This document shows, in pieces, positions 60,872-64,000 of a stretch of 64,000 nt of DNA (positions are counted from its first letter, which is position 1; each line of letters starts with the position of its first letter). A program made the position numbers and the translations under genes. The DNA comes from Winogradskyella flava. GTDB taxonomy: Bacteria; Bacteroidota; Bacteroidia; Flavobacteriales; Flavobacteriaceae. The notes beneath the pieces were generated by a model, which did no database searches, was not told where the DNA came from, and saw only the letters and a list, made by a program, of their open reading frames with translations. The stretch is from contig NZ_JACLCP010000001.1 in assembly GCF_014243395.1 (NCBI RefSeq), positions 1,178,001-1,242,000 of the forward strand. The letters run 5' to 3'.

Positions 60872-62584
60872 TTATCTGTTGATTAAAAACTTTATTGTGC
60901 TATCAGAACCATCTTTTGCTTTGATATTTAGAAGATAAAAACCTGATGCCAAATCTAAGGATATTGGTGTTCTATTGTTTAGCTTCATAGCATTACTAAA
61001 GACGGTTTTACCACTTATATCGATTATGCTAATGACAGCTTTTATATTTTTACTAGATAGTACAACTAATTCCTGTTGTACGGGATTCTTTTCAAGTCTA
61101 TAAAAATCATAACGATTTTCAGGAATATCTAGAGGTGGTGTAAGTATTTCAGCTAATGCAAAATTAACATTAGCCTCGGTTAATTGCACGTGAGGCTCGT
61201 TGTTGTCCGGTAAAAAGCTGTTATCAAAAGGTGTATTGTTGGTTGTTGCCCTTCCATCTAAATCTATAGTATGAAACCAGTTGATATCGTCATCGGTAGC
61301 TTCTGAGGTAATTTCTAATGCCAATGCACTAACTGATGGGATATAACTGAATTTATCTATTGAAAGCGCGTCCAAGAAATCAGAAATTAGAGGATTTCCC
61401 GTACCTAAATCTGAGGTAAGTGTGGAGATATCAAATAGTCCTCCTGGTGCAGCATCAACACCATCAAAATTAGTAGTGCCTGAATTGGCGATAGACTCAA
61501 TATTCGGAATAATGGGAGGAAACAAAGGTGCAAAGAACCGACTGACTTGTGCATGAGTACCTGAATTTGGTGTCATATTAATTTCTATTTCGACATCAAT
61601 AACTCCGATAATAGCGCTACCAGTATCAACAGGAATAGTAGTATTAATAATTGTAAATCCGTTTGCAACAGGAGTAACGCCATCTGCAGCAAAATAAGGA
61701 CTTCCAATACCACTACCATTTATTATGGCGACATTACGTGTATTCTGAGGAAATCCATCGGTTGTAAATGAATTGATACTGTTGTCAAAAATTGTTCTAA
61801 AAGGATGAGGTTCTGGTAATGTTGCTGCTGGATCAAAATCCACGATACTTCCAGACTCCAGATGTGACTCGAAATGATCAATAATCAATTGCCTAGAAGC
61901 AGGCGACTTAAAAAACGTTTCGATAAGGGGTTGAAGCTCAGCCACTGGGTTCAAATCATTAAAAGCAATATAATTCAGTTGATGTTGTAATCCAATAGGA
62001 ACATTTGCACCAAGATGAGGCGCATCAAAAGATATGTATAATCTTGTATCTGCATTTAGCGTGTTAGCTTCCATGTAATTTAAGGCGTAGCGTGCCACTA
62101 GTCCACCCATGCTTGGGCCTATGATAACATTCTGTTCAGGACTATTGCTTGCTTTTGCAGTATTGATGATATCTAAGAGTTCTACCAACAACATGGCATT
62201 GCGTTCTATAAAATCAGTACCACCATCGACCGTTGCACCATCAGCAGCTCTCATATAAACGGGGAAATTTAATATAACCACATCAAAGCCCTCTGCTCTA
62301 ACCAGATCAGCTAGATTTTGGGTGCCCGAAGTTCCTGCGAAGTCTAATAGGCTATAAATACCATTGATATCCCTTGTATTTCCAATATCAAAACCATCTA
62401 TGAGAATGATAGGTTTATCTAAGATATTGTCATCGCTCAAAAATATTTGATATTCACCTTCGCCCGCATAATTGGTAGTTTCACCATATGCTGATAGATC
62501 TGGTATAATGCCTGAGGTAAATGCGGTCTGGGTTATCCCTATTAAAGGTAGAAATAGCAGAATCAAAAAGTAGTTTTTTTTCAT
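60872..62584 (-). CDS. T9SS-exported alpha/beta hydrolase (PGAP1/lipase-like)
   Basis: A 570-residue secreted hydrolase. A signal peptide (about 1-20, ending GITQ) is followed by KPIILIDGFDIGN near residue 58 (oxyanion strand) and by IIGPSMGGLVARYALNY near 154-170, whose GPSMG holds the nucleophile Ser158. An extended, unassigned middle region follows, then the C-terminal T9SS type A sorting domain (about 495-570: VVLSSKNIKAVISIIDISGK, SGFYLLNIKAKDGSDSTIKF). The Ser-hydrolase pattern and HLGANVPIGLQHQ resemble PGAP1/lipase-like esterases. A surface-located lipase or esterase is likely; the substrate is unknown. Confidence 0.85.
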   Translation of the reverse strand: MKKNYFLILLFLPLIGITQTAFTSGIIPDLSAYGETTNYAGEGEYQIFLSDDNILDKPIILIDGFDIGNTRDINGIYSLLDFAGTSGTQNLADLVRAEGFDVVILNFPVYMRAADGATVDGGTDFIERNAMLLVELLDIINTAKASNSPEQNVIIGPSMGGLVARYALNYMEANTLNADTRLYISFDAPHLGANVPIGLQHQLNYIAFNDLNPVAELQPLIETFFKSPASRQLIIDHFESHLESGSIVDFDPAATLPEPHPFRTIFDNSINSFTTDGFPQNTRNVAIINGSGIGSPYFAADGVTPVANGFTIINTTIPVDTGSAIIGVIDVEIEINMTPNSGTHAQVSRFFAPLFPPIIPNIESIANSGTTNFDGVDAAPGGLFDISTLTSDLGTGNPLISDFLDALSIDKFSYIPSVSALALEITSEATDDDINWFHTIDLDGRATTNNTPFDNSFLPDNNEPHVQLTEANVNFALAEILTPPLDIPENRYDFYRLEKNPVQQELVVLSSKNIKAVISIIDISGKTVFSNAMKLNNRTPISLDLASGFYLLNIKAKDGSDSTIKFLINR

Positions 62585-62673
62585 AAGTAGAGAAGATTTA
62601 TATTAAAACGAGATTAAAAGATACGAAGTTTAAGCTTTATATTTAATATTTTTAAGGTCATTTCTTGTAATGC

Positions 62674-62712
62674 ATAAAAAAATCCTTATCAGAATTAAGC
62701 CGATAAGGATTT
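62674..62712 (-). terminator. Terminator after pruA
   Basis: An 11-bp stem (62680-62690 with 62702-62712) with an 11-nt loop, followed on the - strand by a T run, 22 bp after the pruA stop. Confidence 0.68.
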
Positions 62713-62734
62713 GTTTTTCAGTTTATTATAGTTT

Positions 62735-64000
62735 CTAACCAAGGAAAGGGTATCTGTAATCCGTCGGCGTTACAAATGTTTCCTTTATCAATCGAGGTGA
62801 TACCCAACGTAATAAGTTTTGAGCACTTCCTGCTTTGTCGTTAGTTCCTGAAGCTCTGGCACCTCCAAATGGCTGTTGTCCAACAACCGCGCCTGTTGGC
62901 TTATCATTGATGTAGAAATTACCTGCGGAATTTTGTAATGCTTTTGTAGCTTCCTCAATAGCGTATCTATCTGTAGATAATATGGCACCTGTTAAAGCAT
63001 ATTCACTGGTGTCATCTACTAATTTTAAAGTTTCGGAATAGGCTTCATCTTCATAAATATAGATGGTAATTACAGGACCAAATAATTCTGTGCACATGGT
63101 GGTGTATTTAGGACTGGATGTTACAATTACCGTGGGTTCTATAAAATAACCTTTAGACTTATCATATCCACCACCAGCAATAATTTCGGCATCATTGTCA
63201 CTCTTCGCTTGATCTATATATTTCGCCAGTTTATCAAATGAGCCTTCATGAATAACTGCTGTTATAAAATTACTCATATCTTCTGGTGAGCCCATTTTGA
63301 AAGAGCCAATATCTTCTAAGAGGTATTTTTTTACCTCTGTCCAAATTCCTTTTGGAATATAAGCCCTTGATGCGGCACTACATTTTTGACCTTGGAATTC
63401 AAATGCACCTCGAGCAATTGCTGTAGCTACTTGCTTTGCGTTTGCAGATTTGTGAGCAACTATGAAATCCTTTCCGCCTGTCTCTCCTACAATTCTTGGG
63501 TAAGTTTTATAAGTATGAATATTCTCACCAATTTGTTTCCATAATTCTTTAAAGATGAATGTAGAACCAGTAAAATGTAAACCTGAGAAATCAGGACTAG
63601 CCAAGACTGTATTGGTAATCATTACAGGATCTCCAAAAACCACGTTGATGACACCATCTGGTACACCAGCTTCTTTAAATACATCCAGGATAACTTTGGC
63701 GGAAAACACCTGACTATCACTTGGCTTCCAAACCACTACATTACCCATTAATGCCATACAAGCTGGTAAGTTACCAGCAATTGCGGTAAAGTTAAATGGA
63801 GTAACTGCGTAGGTAAAACCTTCAAGAGGTCTGTATTCCACTCTGTTCCAAGCATCACTTGTACTTTCTGGTTGTTCCATGTATATGTCCGTCATAAACT
63901 GAACATTGAAACGTAAGAAATCGATAAACTCACAAGCTGCATCAATTTCTGCCTGATGTATTGTTTTTGACTGCGCTATCATAGTGGCAGCGTTGATCTT
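62735..64000 (-). CDS. pruA: L-glutamate gamma-semialdehyde dehydrogenase (partial, N-terminus outside window)
   Basis: The frame runs off the right edge. The first visible residues, KINAATMIAQSKTIHQAEID, continue upstream of an internal Met at 63982 and match the family, so the true start lies beyond 64000. Aldehyde dehydrogenase motifs are clear: YAVTPFNFTAIAGNLPACMA, GETGGKDFIVAHKSA, and QGQKCSAASRAYIP with the catalytic Cys. The C-terminal GGARASGTNDKAGSAQNLLR is typical of delta-1-pyrroline-5-carboxylate dehydrogenase. It oxidises glutamate semialdehyde to glutamate in proline catabolism. This is the monofunctional form, without a fused proline dehydrogenase in the visible part. Confidence 0.95.
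   Translation of the reverse strand, partial: KINAATMIAQSKTIHQAEIDAACEFIDFLRFNVQFMTDIYMEQPESTSDAWNRVEYRPLEGFTYAVTPFNFTAIAGNLPACMALMGNVVVWKPSDSQVFSAKVILDVFKEAGVPDGVINVVFGDPVMITNTVLASPDFSGLHFTGSTFIFKELWKQIGENIHTYKTYPRIVGETGGKDFIVAHKSANAKQVATAIARGAFEFQGQKCSAASRAYIPKGIWTEVKKYLLEDIGSFKMGSPEDMSNFITAVIHEGSFDKLAKYIDQAKSDNDAEIIAGGGYDKSKGYFIEPTVIVTSSPKYTTMCTELFGPVITIYIYEDEAYSETLKLVDDTSEYALTGAILSTDRYAIEEATKALQNSAGNFYINDKPTGAVVGQQPFGGARASGTNDKAGSAQNLLRWVSPRLIKETFVTPTDYRYPFLG

Overview
The window is a low-GC chromosomal segment of a marine-type Flavobacteriaceae bacterium (Bacteroidota). The evidence is internal: a short primary sigma factor (287 aa), the ubiE-porT pair, TamL, proteins with type IX secretion (T9SS) C-terminal sorting domains, lipoproteins with acidic residues after the lipid cysteine, genes without Shine-Dalgarno sites, and Bacteroidetes-type promoters (TTTG-N19-TAnnTTTG). 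I found no tRNA, rRNA, CRISPR array, insertion sequence or phage gene.

Bases 1-20,400 hold a surface-polysaccharide locus on the + strand. A HisF2-like protein and a WbpG/PseA-type amidotransferase (acetamidino-sugar formation) are followed by glycosyltransferases, an O-acyltransferase, a sulfotransferase, a Wzy-like polymerase, a UDP-glucuronate decarboxylase (UDP-xylose), a WcaF-type acetyltransferase and a WecA-like initiating transferase. Then, behind a clear promoter of their own, come the Wza-like export lipoprotein and the Wzc-like tyrosine autokinase. Many genes overlap by 4 bp, so most of it is probably one long operon. A HisH partner and a Wzx flippase are not visible and may lie upstream of the window. 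A CBS-domain gene closes the region.

Bases 20,400-29,400 (- strand) carry rpe with a BLUF blue-light sensor, rpoD, a membrane glycosyltransferase, and the most interesting block. That block is an ECF sigma factor overlapping a gene for a protein with a cytoplasmic head, one transmembrane helix, a long linker and a C-terminal outer-membrane barrel. The layout matches the dual membrane-spanning anti-sigma (Dma) type. Next to it lie four lipoprotein genes, mostly with surface-export-like N-termini. Three of their upstream regions share a bipartite element, ACGCAACC-N18-CTAYAGAT, at exactly constant spacing. I infer an ECF promoter and a small envelope regulon. Two weaker sites of similar layout precede genes at 33,608 and 46,750.

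Bases 29,500-51,000 are mostly housekeeping: pnp, rpsO, a PAS histidine kinase, accD, fbaA, tamL, a TrmH-type methyltransferase, porT, ubiE, trkA-trkH, an aminotransferase, a fatty acid desaturase and rsmG, with a few lipoproteins, a DUF5723 protein and three tiny membrane proteins, two of which are tandem paralogues. Bases 51,000-64,000 are envelope and secretion genes: a lipoprotein with an internal repeat beside an 858-residue MORN/YwqK-like repeat protein, three T9SS substrates (one an alpha/beta hydrolase, one Omp28-like), a DUF6029 protein with a TlpA-type thioredoxin, a second Omp28-like lipoprotein, and a partial pruA at the right edge. Convergent and end-of-operon junctions are usually marked by strong hairpin terminators.
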